From assembly GCF_048270265.1 (NCBI RefSeq), contig NZ_JBLWTD010000010.1:39764-103763 (forward strand): a stretch of DNA of 64,000 nucleotides, in the 5' to 3' direction. The notes under the pieces were generated by a model that saw nothing but the letters and a program-made list of their open reading frames with translations, was not told the DNA's origin and ran no database searches. Of the stretch, positions 24,646-32,189 are shown one piece after another; the stretch's first letter is position 1; every line of letters begins with the position of its first letter. The position numbers and the translations under genes are program-made. Source of the stretch: Maricaulis sp048270265 (lineage in GTDB: Bacteria; Pseudomonadota; Alphaproteobacteria; Caulobacterales; Maricaulaceae).

Positions 24646-25700
24646 CGGGCGCGCTCCAACAGGCTGGTATCCCCGTAGGAATAGAAGCGATAGCCATCCG
24701 CAATCGCATGGGCATAGGCGCGCTGCATGGTCTCCAGCCCGGACAGGGCACTGACCAGCATGAAGAGCGTCGAGCGTGGCAGGTGGAAATTGGTCAAGAG
24801 CGCGTCGGTGATGCGGAAATCATAGCCCGGCGTGATGAAGATCTCGGTGTCGCGGCTGCCCGCTTCGATCCGGCCGACTTCCGGCGCCAGGCTCTCCAGG
24901 GTGCGCAGCGCCGTGGTGCCGACAGCGATGACGCGGCGGCCCTCGGCCTTCGCCCGATTGATCGCATCGGCGGCGTCCTGCGAGACGGTGCACCACTCGC
25001 CATGCATGAGATGATCATCGGTATCATCCGCCTTGACCGGCAGGAAGGTGCCCGCTCCGACATGCAGCGTCACATCACAGCGCTCGACGCCGCGCGCCGC
25101 CAGGGCCTCGAACAGGCGCGGTGTGAAATGCAGGCCGGCGGTCGGCGCGGCGACGCTGCCTTCCTCGCGGGCAAACAGGGTCTGGTAGTCCTCGACATCG
25201 GCGGCATCGACCTCACGCTTGCGCGCGATATAGGGCGGCAAGGGCGGCACGCCGGTGGCGGCAATGGCTTCATCGAGCGCGGCGCCCGAGCGGTCAAAGG
25301 CGAGAAGCGTGTCGCCACCTTCAGCCTTTTCAATCACTTCGGCGGAGAAGCTGCCAAACTCGATGCGGTCGCCAATCTTGAGCCGCTTGGCCGGGCGCAC
25401 AAAGGCGCGCCAGCGATCAGCTGCGATGCGCTTGTGCAGATTGATCTCGGCACTCACCGCCCCGCCGCCACCGATCTCGCGCGCGGCGCGGGTGCCGGTC
25501 AGGGCTGCCGGGATGACCTTGGTGTCGTTGAACACCAGCAGATCGCCGGCCCGCAGCAGGTCGGGCAGGTCGAGCACCGTGCGGTCGGCGAGGGCGCCGG
25601 CGGCATCGACATGCAGCAGCCGGGCACTATCACGCGGCCGTGCCGGGCGCAGGGCAATGCTGGCCTCGGGGAGGTCGAAATCGAAATCATCTACTCGCAT
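24642..25700 (-). CDS. queA: S-adenosylmethionine:tRNA ribosyltransferase-isomerase
   Basis: Converts preQ1-34 tRNA to epoxyqueuosine, taking the ribosyl group from SAM. The protein has 352 residues with QueA blocks: VDDFDFDLPEASIALRPA at the start, RDSARLLHVD, LVFNDTKVIPAAL, AAPTAGLHFTPRLFE, LHVGAGTFLPVKADD, HGEWCTV, VGTTALRTLE, and the ending LTNFHLPRSTLFMLVSAL then YRFYSYGDTSLL. It starts with ATG 25698-25700, 12 bp from a palindromic repeat (25712-25756). It leads queA-tgt-lipoprotein, whose genes overlap by a few bases each. Confidence 0.97.
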   Translation of the reverse strand: MRVDDFDFDLPEASIALRPARPRDSARLLHVDAAGALADRTVLDLPDLLRAGDLLVFNDTKVIPAALTGTRAAREIGGGGAVSAEINLHKRIAADRWRAFVRPAKRLKIGDRIEFGSFSAEVIEKAEGGDTLLAFDRSGAALDEAIAATGVPPLPPYIARKREVDAADVEDYQTLFAREEGSVAAPTAGLHFTPRLFEALAARGVERCDVTLHVGAGTFLPVKADDTDDHLMHGEWCTVSQDAADAINRAKAEGRRVIAVGTTALRTLESLAPEVGRIEAGSRDTEIFITPGYDFRITDALLTNFHLPRSTLFMLVSALSGLETMQRAYAHAIADGYRFYSYGDTSLLERAR

Positions 25701-25711
25701 GGCGAGGGTCT

Positions 25712-25756
25712 AGAGCATTTTCAGCCAAAGTGGGAACCGGTTTTGCTGAAAACGCG
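25712..25756. repeat. Short palindromic repeat of the type scattered in alphaproteobacterial genomes
   Basis: GCATTTTCAGC (25715-25725) and GCTGAAAACGC (25745-25755) pair with one G-U, around a loop containing GGGAACCGG. The sequence resembles the 'gagcatttt...ggaaccggtt...aaaatgc' palindromes repeated in Rhizobiales intergenic regions, from memory. It sits in the short gap between divergent queA and the next gene. Confidence 0.6.
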
Positions 25757-25797
25757 GCCCCCGGATTATTCGGACACACCGCTTCGCAATCTTTGCT

Positions 25798-26841
25798 GTG
25801 TATGAGAGGCTGCAGACTGCCAAACGGATATTCGCCTTGCGTCACACGATTACCGCTATTCTCGCCACCGGCCTTCTGTGTGGACTGGCCTTCCTGTTGA
25901 TGCTGGCACCGCTCTGGCGCGGATTCGACGCCCTGCGCGAGATCTGGCCCATCCTGCTGGTCATCGCGGCCCTCGCCGCGCTCAGCGTCCAGGCCAACCG
26001 GCATCGCGGCGCCCGCCTGCTCAGCCTCGCCGCCTTTGCCGTGGTCCTGCTGCCGGGCGTAGGCGAGACCTTGCATGCCTGGCGCGGCACGCCGGCCGAT
26101 CCCGCCCCCGGCGCCTATGAGATTGCCATCGGCACGCATAATCTGTGGGGCCGCAATGCCTCGCCGATGCAGGCCGCCACGCTGTTGCCGCCACGCGCAC
26201 CGGATGTGCTGGCACTGCAGGAGAGCTTCGGCAAGGCGCGCGAGACCGGTGAGGCCCTGGCGGCGCAATATGCCTTTGGTGCCCGGTGCCGCTCCAACCG
26301 CCTGCTGAGCAGTCTGCCCATTCTCGACTCCGGCTGTGTCGAACTGCCCCCGGCCGTGCTGGCGGCGGCGACGATCCCCTGCGACTGGGAAATGCCACCG
26401 GCCGTATGGGCACGCATCCAGCTGCCCGACGGCAGCGAGGCCGTCTTCGTCTCGGTGCATCTCACCTGGCCCTTCCCCGGCGCCACCCAGGACTGTCAGC
26501 GCCGCGGCCTGTCACGCGCCCTGGCGCAATGGCCGCAGGAGAGGCTGGTGGTGATGGGTGATTTCAACGCCGCAGCCCCCGCCTTCGCCCTCGCCCGTCT
26601 GGACCGCGACCTCGGCCTGACACGCCGCTCCATCGGCATCGCCACCTTCCCCGCCGAGGGCCGCTTCCAGCAGGCCGGCCTGGGCATCCCGCCCGTCCCG
26701 CCAATGCTGCTGGGGATTGATCATATCTTTGCGGGGGACGACTGGGAGACGGTTTCGATCGAGGCCGGACCGAATACGGGGTCTGATCATCGGCCCTTGC
26801 TGGCGACGCTGCGGCTGAGGGCGCCTGACGCGCAGCCGTGA
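25798..26841 (+). CDS. Endonuclease/exonuclease/phosphatase-fold membrane protein (paralogue 1)
   Basis: Hydrolase of the EEP superfamily anchored in the membrane. Two or three N-terminal hydrophobic helices (about 18-95) precede the catalytic domain, which begins IAIGTHNLWGRN with the metal Asn and continues ALQES (metal Glu), SVHLTWP, VMGDFNAA (Asp and Asn) and GSDHRPL (catalytic Asp-His). All EEP residues are in place. The substrate (lipid phosphoester, nucleic acid or other) is unknown. The GTG start at 25798 has no ribosome site; a TTG 13 codons on (just before LRHTI) is an alternative. A paralogue lies at 28974-29972 with the same layout. Confidence 0.87.
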   Translation: MYERLQTAKRIFALRHTITAILATGLLCGLAFLLMLAPLWRGFDALREIWPILLVIAALAALSVQANRHRGARLLSLAAFAVVLLPGVGETLHAWRGTPADPAPGAYEIAIGTHNLWGRNASPMQAATLLPPRAPDVLALQESFGKARETGEALAAQYAFGARCRSNRLLSSLPILDSGCVELPPAVLAAATIPCDWEMPPAVWARIQLPDGSEAVFVSVHLTWPFPGATQDCQRRGLSRALAQWPQERLVVMGDFNAAAPAFALARLDRDLGLTRRSIGIATFPAEGRFQQAGLGIPPVPPMLLGIDHIFAGDDWETVSIEAGPNTGSDHRPLLATLRLRAPDAQP

Positions 26842-27287
26842 GTCCCCGGCGATTGAGGGGCGCGGCGGGAATCCCGGTGCTGGCCATGATCGAGTCAGCC
26901 CTCCCGGCTGAACCGCCCTACCAAACGTCATCCTGACGCAGGTCAGGACCCAGTTTCAGACACGACGGGAATTGGTCAAGCGCCAGATTTCGAGGCGTCG
27001 CCGCTCTATGAACTGGGCCCTGACCTGCGTCAGGGTGACGATATTTGTGGGGCTTTTGAGGGAATTGTTCGCGGGCCTCTTCCCGAAGGAATGCGGCGAA
27101 CATTGTCAGTGTTGGAATACATGGCCCCGCGCGGGGCCCCACCACGCCCTGAAAACCATGCCGAGACAAGTCCAGTCTGGCGCCCTGCTTGGCAAGGACT
27201 TCAGGGATAGCTTCGCCCGGCGCGGGCGAATTTTGACGGAGCCTGTTATCGTCAGGCGGTTAACGCCCGGAAACGGATACCCCCTCC
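26842..27287. other. Gene-free interval carrying repeat copy 2
   Basis: About 445 bases between convergent genes. Besides the inverted repeat, 27048-27287 has a GC-rich dyad around 27121-27143 (ATGGCCCCGCGCGGGGCC) that also has a counterpart near 30193. No convincing gene or terminator was found in it. Confidence 0.55.
26926..27040. repeat. Dispersed intergenic inverted repeat, copy 2
   Basis: Thirty-base arms 26926-26955 and 27011-27040 pair with only two G-U type mismatches, around 55 bp. The arm contains the family core found in copy 1. After 27040 the sequence GATATTTGTGGGG is repeated after copy 4 at 30095, so the unit extends beyond the dyad. Confidence 0.85.
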
Positions 27288-28517
27288 TCACCGCCCCTCC
27301 ACAGTTACCCGGGCAATATGATTGGTCCCGCTCTGATGGATCAGCAGAGCCTCGCCATCGCGAGTGGTGCGCATGTGGCGCAGAATCCCGGCATGGACCT
27401 GGCCGGAGGGGATGGGCCAGCTCTGGAAGCTCTCTGTTTCCGGGTCGAAGCGCACCAGCATGTCGGGCCTCACGCCGCTTTCATTATACCAGATCGCGCC
27501 GTCGAAGACGGCGATGGCATAGGGGTGCGAGCTGGGGCCGCTGGGCGAGGCCCATTCGCGGATATCGCCGGTGGCAGGGTCGTAGCGGCCGAGCCGTCCC
27601 AGCGCGGAATTGACCCACCAGATGATGCCATCGCTATCGATATCAAGGCGGCGCACGGTCGTGCCGGCATCCGGCAGGGCGATCTCCTCGACGGCCATCG
27701 TCTGCGGATCGACGCGCAGCAGGCAATTGGCGCCATTACAGGCGACCCAGACCGTGCCATCGGCGGCGATCTTCACCCCATAGGGCCGCGAGCGCTCACG
27801 CGGGCTGGTGACCAGGCGGACCTCGCCGCTTTGCGGGTCGAGACGGCCGATCATATTGCTGCCCTGGAGGGAGAACCAGAGGATGCCATCGGCGTCGAAC
27901 TCGGCCGTGTGCGGATCGCGCGCGGCGTCATCGGGCATCGGATATTCGGTGATCTCGCCGGTCGCCGGATCGAAGCGGCCAATGGTGGCGTTGCGATTTC
28001 CGGTATACCAGGCATCGCCGTCCGGGCCGATCGTCACCGAATGCGGCCGCGCGCCGGCGGGCAGATCGAATTCCTCCATCGCCCCCGTTTCCGGATCGAG
28101 CCGGCCGAGAATATCCAGCCATTGCCCCACCCACCAGATACGGCCATCGGGGCCTTCCACCGGATCGCGCGAACGCTGCCCCAGGGTCGGCACCTGCCAT
28201 TCCTCGAAGCGGATGGTGAGCGGCCCGTCGACCGGTGTCGCGGCGCGATTATCGTTCGGCGGGAAATGTTCGGCGAGATAGTCGAGGATTTCGGCCTGCA
28301 TCTCGGGCGCGCCCGACAGGTCGATCATCGTCGAGGTGAGCGATTGCCAGTCCTCGCGCGAATAGCCCGATGTGCTCTGGACCGTGCGGATTGAGTGGCA
28401 GGCAGAGCAGACGGATTCGACCGTCTCGCGGGCCTCGCTGGCGGATTGCGCGAGGGCTGCAGCGGGATGGCATAGCGCGGCGGCGAGGATGAGAGCGGGA
28501 AGTGTATGGCGTGGCAT
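27288..28517 (-). CDS. Cytochrome c-like domain fused to a virginiamycin B lyase-like beta-propeller
   Basis: Exported protein of 409 residues. A signal peptide ends near AALAQ. Residues 30-90 form a small heme domain with CSACH (CxxCH) and a following helix containing a Met as possible axial ligand. From about 100 on there are seven-blade-like repeats of the streptogramin lyase (Vgb) type, each with IGRLDPETG, GDAWYTG or DGxIWW elements, and GRLGRYDPATGDIREW. True Vgb activity needs specific His and Glu residues that I cannot confirm. Such propellers also act as sensors or sugar/lactone hydrolases. The repeat-rich gaps on both sides and EEP paralogues flank it. Confidence 0.85.
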   Translation of the reverse strand: MPRHTLPALILAAALCHPAAALAQSASEARETVESVCSACHSIRTVQSTSGYSREDWQSLTSTMIDLSGAPEMQAEILDYLAEHFPPNDNRAATPVDGPLTIRFEEWQVPTLGQRSRDPVEGPDGRIWWVGQWLDILGRLDPETGAMEEFDLPAGARPHSVTIGPDGDAWYTGNRNATIGRFDPATGEITEYPMPDDAARDPHTAEFDADGILWFSLQGSNMIGRLDPQSGEVRLVTSPRERSRPYGVKIAADGTVWVACNGANCLLRVDPQTMAVEEIALPDAGTTVRRLDIDSDGIIWWVNSALGRLGRYDPATGDIREWASPSGPSSHPYAIAVFDGAIWYNESGVRPDMLVRFDPETESFQSWPIPSGQVHAGILRHMRTTRDGEALLIHQSGTNHIARVTVEGR

Positions 28518-28973
28518 GTCAGGGCTTTCGGCTATGGCATGGTCAGCTCAGTCTAGCGGAAGATTTGCGGTTTGGGAGCGGGAAATCGGTGGATGCCCTT
28601 GCGCCGGTGGCGGCGCTCAGCCGCCAAGCGCCACGAGCTCTATCTCCCGACAACACAAACCCATGTCATCCCTGACGGATGCCCCGCGAAGGCGGGGCGC
28701 AGATCAGGGACCCAGAACCTCCGTCGCCGCTCCAGCTTGATGGTTTCGGCCAATCACGCAGGCCGCCAGCCGTCGGGCGTCTGGGTCCCTGATCTACGCC
28801 CGGATCGCTGACGCGTCCGGGCATCCGTCAGGGATGACAAGGTTTGTTGAATTGGAGGAAAGCGAGCTCCCCCCTCCCCCGACTGCACGGCCAGAAAACC
28901 AGCACGCCAGCGCCGCAGTTTCGCCGCAGGGGGCGGAAAAACTCCTCGGCATTGAGGGACAGGGAGCGTGGGT
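28518..28973. other. Gene-free interval carrying repeat copy 3
   Basis: About 455 bases between divergent genes. It holds the 174-bp inverted repeat 28665-28838, and on the right side the promoter region of the second EEP gene. No further gene or RNA was recognised. Confidence 0.55.
28665..28838. repeat. Dispersed intergenic inverted repeat, copy 3 (largest)
   Basis: Two sets of perfect arms: 28665-28682 with 28821-28838 (18 bp) and 28701-28715 with 28781-28795 (15 bp). Between the arm pairs are internal hairpins GCCCCGC/GCGGGGC (28682-28698) and a CCGGATC...CCGGG type stem on the right. A cruciform with four branches could form. The core GTCATCC-CTGACG matches the other copies. Confidence 0.9.
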
Positions 28974-29972
28974 GTGATCGAGTTGAATTGGGCGGTGTTG
29001 ATCCACACTGCACTGGCCGTGCTTGGCCTGTTGGCGCTGTGCCTCTGGCTGGCGCCGCTGGGCCCGGCGTTTGATCTGTTCCGGCATGCCTGGCCGCTCT
29101 GGGTGATCGCGGCCCTGGCCGTGCTGGTCGTGACGGCTGGCACAGGGCATTGGCGCGAGGCCTCGCTGTGCGCGCTCCTGCTGGTGGCGATCATCCTGCC
29201 GGCGCGCGGCGAGATTGCCGCCTCGCTGCGTGCGGACTCCACGCTGCCGGACGGCGACCAGCTCACCCTCGTCACCCATAATCTGTGGGGCAAGGGCGAT
29301 GAACGCGCCGAAGACATTGCCCAAATCCTCACCGCCGGCACGCCGGACCTGATTGCGCTGCAGGAAGTGCGCGGCGGCGGCCTCGCGGTCGCGGCAGCGC
29401 TGGCCGCGGACTACCCCCATGCCGCCGATTGCGGCGACGGCCCGACCCGGCTCCTGTCACGTCACCCCTTTGTGCGCACGGGCTGCCTCGATGGCTGGAA
29501 ACCGGCGCATCGCCTGCCCTGGCTGCGGGTGATGCCCGCGGCCTGGGGCGAAATCGCGATGCCGGACGGGCAGCGCGTGGTGGTCGTGGCAGTCCACCTG
29601 CCCTGGCCGGAACCGCTCAACGACCAGGCCGGTGCGATCGAGGCACTGGCAGCCCTGTTCCAGGGCTTCGAGACCGACCGGCTGATCGTGCTGGGAGATT
29701 TCAACGCCGCCCCGCCCGCGCTCATCCACGAGCGCATGGCGCGGAGGTGGCGGCTGCAGCGCCGCACGCTCGGACTGGCAAGCTGGCCCAGCCAGAGCTT
29801 CACCCGCGCCTTCGGCCTGCCCCGCCTGCCCGTCCCGACCATGCTGGCCGGGATCGACCACGTCTATGCCGGCAGCGCGTGGCAGACGCAGAGCGTGCGC
29901 GTCCTGCCCGATACGGGATCGGATCACCGCCCGGTCCAGGCCCGGCTGATCCTGCGCGATGGGGCGGGCTGA
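28974..29972 (+). CDS. Endonuclease/exonuclease/phosphatase-fold membrane protein (paralogue 2)
   Basis: Second EEP-fold protein with the same plan as 25798-26841: N-terminal hydrophobic helices (about residues 5-75), then LVTHNLWGKGD, IALQEV, VVAVHLPWPEP, VLGDFNAAPP and GSDHRPV, all metal and catalytic residues kept. AGGGAG ends 7 bases before GTG 28974, which I take as start. The neighbouring GTG 28968 is too close to it. The shared LP(R)PVPTMLAGIDHVYAG segment confirms that the two genes are paralogues. Function unknown; a membrane-tethered phosphodiesterase is the likely reading. Confidence 0.88.
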   Translation: MIELNWAVLIHTALAVLGLLALCLWLAPLGPAFDLFRHAWPLWVIAALAVLVVTAGTGHWREASLCALLLVAIILPARGEIAASLRADSTLPDGDQLTLVTHNLWGKGDERAEDIAQILTAGTPDLIALQEVRGGGLAVAAALAADYPHAADCGDGPTRLLSRHPFVRTGCLDGWKPAHRLPWLRVMPAAWGEIAMPDGQRVVVVAVHLPWPEPLNDQAGAIEALAALFQGFETDRLIVLGDFNAAPPALIHERMARRWRLQRRTLGLASWPSQSFTRAFGLPRLPVPTMLAGIDHVYAGSAWQTQSVRVLPDTGSDHRPVQARLILRDGAG

Positions 29973-30066
29973 ACCGCAGCGCGCTTCAGCAAGTGGGGGA
30001 GACGCCGGCTCTCCCCTGGCGCGCACCAGAGGGACACGTCCCTGCTCGCGCAAACGCCCCAAAAAA

Positions 30067-30094
30067 CGTCATCCTGACGATGGTCAGGGTGACG
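30067..30094. repeat. Dispersed intergenic repeat, copy 4 (compact)
   Basis: CGTCATCCTGAC and GTCAGGGTGACG pair around GATG. It looks like the ends of the copy-2 element with the middle deleted. The following GATATTTGT(T/G)GGGCT is shared with copy 2. Confidence 0.8.
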
Positions 30095-30223
30095 ATATTT
30101 GTTGGGCTCCCGGGAGATAACTGTCCAACGCGCTCCCCCGGAGGGGCGTCGCGACTCCCGATGGATTAGTGCATTGCAAGTTTGGTGGTAAATGGCCCCG
30201 CGCCGGGCCACACCCCAGCCAAC

Positions 30224-30254
30224 AAAAAGCCGCGACGCCCAAAGGCATCGCGGC
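30224..30254 (-). terminator. Rho-independent terminator of the gyrA-coaD-PPIase operon
   Basis: Read on the minus strand, GCCGCGATGCC pairs with GGCGTCGCGGC (one G-U) around a short loop, followed by TTTTT (revcomp of 30224-30228). It is 28 bp past the ppiB stop codon. Confidence 0.88.
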
Positions 30255-30281
30255 TCTTCAATTCAGCACATGCGCCGGGGA

Positions 30282-30734
30282 TCAGACCTCGACGATGCTC
30301 GCCTTGACGATCTTGCCGGGCTTTGCCGGTGGCTCGCCCTTGGGCAGTTTGTCTACATGTTCCATGCCGTCAATGACTTCGCCCCAGACGGTGTACTGGT
30401 TGTCGAGATAGGGCACGGCATCCAGGCAGATGAAGAACTGGCTGTCGCCGCTGTTCGGGTCGGATGAACGGGCCATCGACATCGTGCCGCGCACGTGTTT
30501 CTCGGCATTGAATTCGGCCGGGATCTTGGTGCCCGATCCGCCCATGCCATTGCCATTCGGGCAACCGCCCTGGGCGACGAAACCGTCGATCACGCGGTGG
30601 AAGTTGAGCCCGTCATAAAAGCCCTCCTTCACCAGTTCGGTGATGCGGGCGACGTGTTTGGGCGCCAGGTCGGGACGCAGTTTGATCGTCACATCACCCG
30701 TTTCGAGGGTGAATACGAGTTGTTCTTCAGCCAT
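30282..30734 (-). CDS. ppiB: Cytosolic cyclophilin-type peptidyl-prolyl isomerase
   Basis: Cis-trans isomerase of 150 residues without signal peptide. Cyclophilin core: VTIKLRPDLAPKHVARI, FYDGLNFHRVIDGFVAQGG (catalytic Arg, Phe, Gln), GTMSMARSSDPNSGDSQFFI, YLDNQYTVWGEVIDGM. ATG 30732-30734 is 5 bp after the stop of the preceding isomerase gene; an earlier in-frame start only adds unrelated residues. Last gene of the operon before the terminator. Assignment to ppiB follows from size and cytosolic location. Confidence 0.93.
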   Translation of the reverse strand: MAEEQLVFTLETGDVTIKLRPDLAPKHVARITELVKEGFYDGLNFHRVIDGFVAQGGCPNGNGMGGSGTKIPAEFNAEKHVRGTMSMARSSDPNSGDSQFFICLDAVPYLDNQYTVWGEVIDGMEHVDKLPKGEPPAKPGKIVKASIVEV

Positions 30735-30739
30735 TGAAT

Positions 30740-31699
30740 TTACTCCAGAATTCGTGTCGGCACGGGAATTTCGCAAACATCCGGCAGGGCGCCGGCGGCA
30801 TTGCGCAGTGAATCGAGATAGGCGGTGAAAGCGGCCGACTCGGTGTCGACAACCTGGACCCGGGTGCGTTCGGCCTCGGGCAGATCAGCAGCGACGCGCA
30901 TGGAATCGATCGTGTCCGGTACGAAGCCGGGATCCTGCCCCAGCGTGCCGGTGCGCAGCGCGTTGACGGCGTCCTGGCCTGCGCGGACGCGGCCCCAGAC
31001 GGTGTAGGTAGCGTTGAGATGCTCGGCATTGCCGCGCGTGATGTAGAACTGGCTGCCGGCGCTGTTGGGATCATTGGTCCGCGCCATCGCCGCAGCACCG
31101 GTGCAGTGCAGCAGCCAGCTATTGACGCGGCCATCGCCGGTCAGGGCGGCGGCGGCGAGCGTCTGGGTGCCGGCCGGATAACCATGCCAGAAACCGGCCT
31201 TGGCCGATTGCGGAACGCTGGACGGGTTGATCACACGGTCCTGCAATTCGCTGATCGGAAGTTCGGCACCGCGGCGCACGGTGAATTCGGCGTTCACCGG
31301 TGGCAATTCAGCACGGTGATTGGGGTTGCCGCGCGCACCGCCACCCTGGGCCATGAAGCCGTCGAGGACACGGTGCCAGACGAGGAAATCATAGAATTGT
31401 TCCCGCGCCAGGGTCTTCATCCGCTCGACATGGTTGGGCGCAAATTCCGGGGCCATTTCGACAATCACGCGGCCATGCGGCGTCTCGATATAGAGGGTGT
31501 TTTCCGGATCGAGATCGCGCCAGGCGTCATCCGGAAATTCGAAGGCCGCAGCGCCAGCGGCGGCAGCGGGCGCGGCATCTTCCTGAACGAGAGTGACAAT
31601 ATCTGCATCGGCGGTCTGGCCGGTATCGGCCTCGCGCGCGCAGGCGGCGGTCGCCAGCCCGAGTGAGAGCACAAGGGAGAGTGAGAGATGTTTGATCAC
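30740..31699 (-). CDS. Periplasmic lipoprotein cyclophilin
   Basis: Peptidyl-prolyl isomerase lipoprotein of 319 residues. The signal peptide has lipobox ATAAC (Cys20), followed by an Ala-rich linker. The cyclophilin fold starts about residue 68 (LYIETPHGRVIVEM), with FYDFLVWHRVLDGFMAQGG and MARTNDPNSAGSQFYI intact. A 70-residue insert (about 140-205, with GAELPISELQDRV and GFWHGYPAGTQTL) separates the halves of the fold and is not in ppiB. Start GTG 31697-31699 overlaps the coaD stop (GTGA). It supplies periplasmic folding activity beside the cytosolic ppiB. Confidence 0.92.
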   Translation of the reverse strand: MIKHLSLSLVLSLGLATAACAREADTGQTADADIVTLVQEDAAPAAAAGAAAFEFPDDAWRDLDPENTLYIETPHGRVIVEMAPEFAPNHVERMKTLAREQFYDFLVWHRVLDGFMAQGGGARGNPNHRAELPPVNAEFTVRRGAELPISELQDRVINPSSVPQSAKAGFWHGYPAGTQTLAAAALTGDGRVNSWLLHCTGAAAMARTNDPNSAGSQFYITRGNAEHLNATYTVWGRVRAGQDAVNALRTGTLGQDPGFVPDTIDSMRVAADLPEAERTRVQVVDTESAAFTAYLDSLRNAAGALPDVCEIPVPTRILE

Positions 31700-32187
31700 G
31701 CGAGACGCTCCTTCAAACGGCGTTCGATCGCCGGCGGCACGAAAGCCGAGATTTCACCGCCCAGCGAAGCGATTTCCTTCACCAGCCGGGACGAAATGGC
31801 CTGGTGGCGCGGATCCGCCATCAGGAAGACGGTCTCGATATCATCATTGAGCTGCTGATTCATCGCCACCATCTGGAATTCGTACTCGAAATCGGACACG
31901 GCCCGCAGTCCGCGCACGATCGACTGTGCCCCGACCTGCTCGGCGAAATGCATCAACAGGCCTTCGAACGGCCGCACCTCGACGATGGTATCGCCAGCGA
32001 GATCAGCCACCTGGGACTGAAGCATCTCGACCCGCTCATCGAGCGAGAACAGCGGCTGCTTGGCCGCATTGATCGCGACGCCGATGATCAGTCGGTCAAC
32101 CAGTTTCACCGCACGCCCGATAATATCGAGATGACCATTGGTGAGAGGGTCAAACGTGCCGGGATAGAGTGCGGTGCGCGTTTCCAT
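31696..32187 (-). CDS. coaD: Phosphopantetheine adenylyltransferase
   Basis: Fourth step of coenzyme A synthesis: 4'-phosphopantetheine and ATP to dephospho-CoA. At 163 residues with LYPGTFDPLTNGHLDII (T/HxGH nucleotide motif), VAINAAKQPLFSLDERV, SIVRGLRAVSDFEYE and SSRLVKEIASLGG, it is a standard CoaD. It starts 2 bp after the gyrA stop and its own stop overlaps the following GTG. The gyrA-coaD order is common in alphaproteobacteria (from general knowledge). Confidence 0.97.
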   Translation of the reverse strand: METRTALYPGTFDPLTNGHLDIIGRAVKLVDRLIIGVAINAAKQPLFSLDERVEMLQSQVADLAGDTIVEVRPFEGLLMHFAEQVGAQSIVRGLRAVSDFEYEFQMVAMNQQLNDDIETVFLMADPRHQAISSRLVKEIASLGGEISAFVPPAIERRLKERLA

Positions 32188-32189
32188 GA

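Larger units (their letters stand above)
29973..30281. other. Gene-free interval carrying repeat copy 4 and the ppiB terminator
   Basis: About 310 bases between convergent genes: repeat copy 4 at 30067-30094, a GC-rich dyad near 30193-30211, then the terminator 30224-30254. Short open frames here have no protein-like features. Confidence 0.6.
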
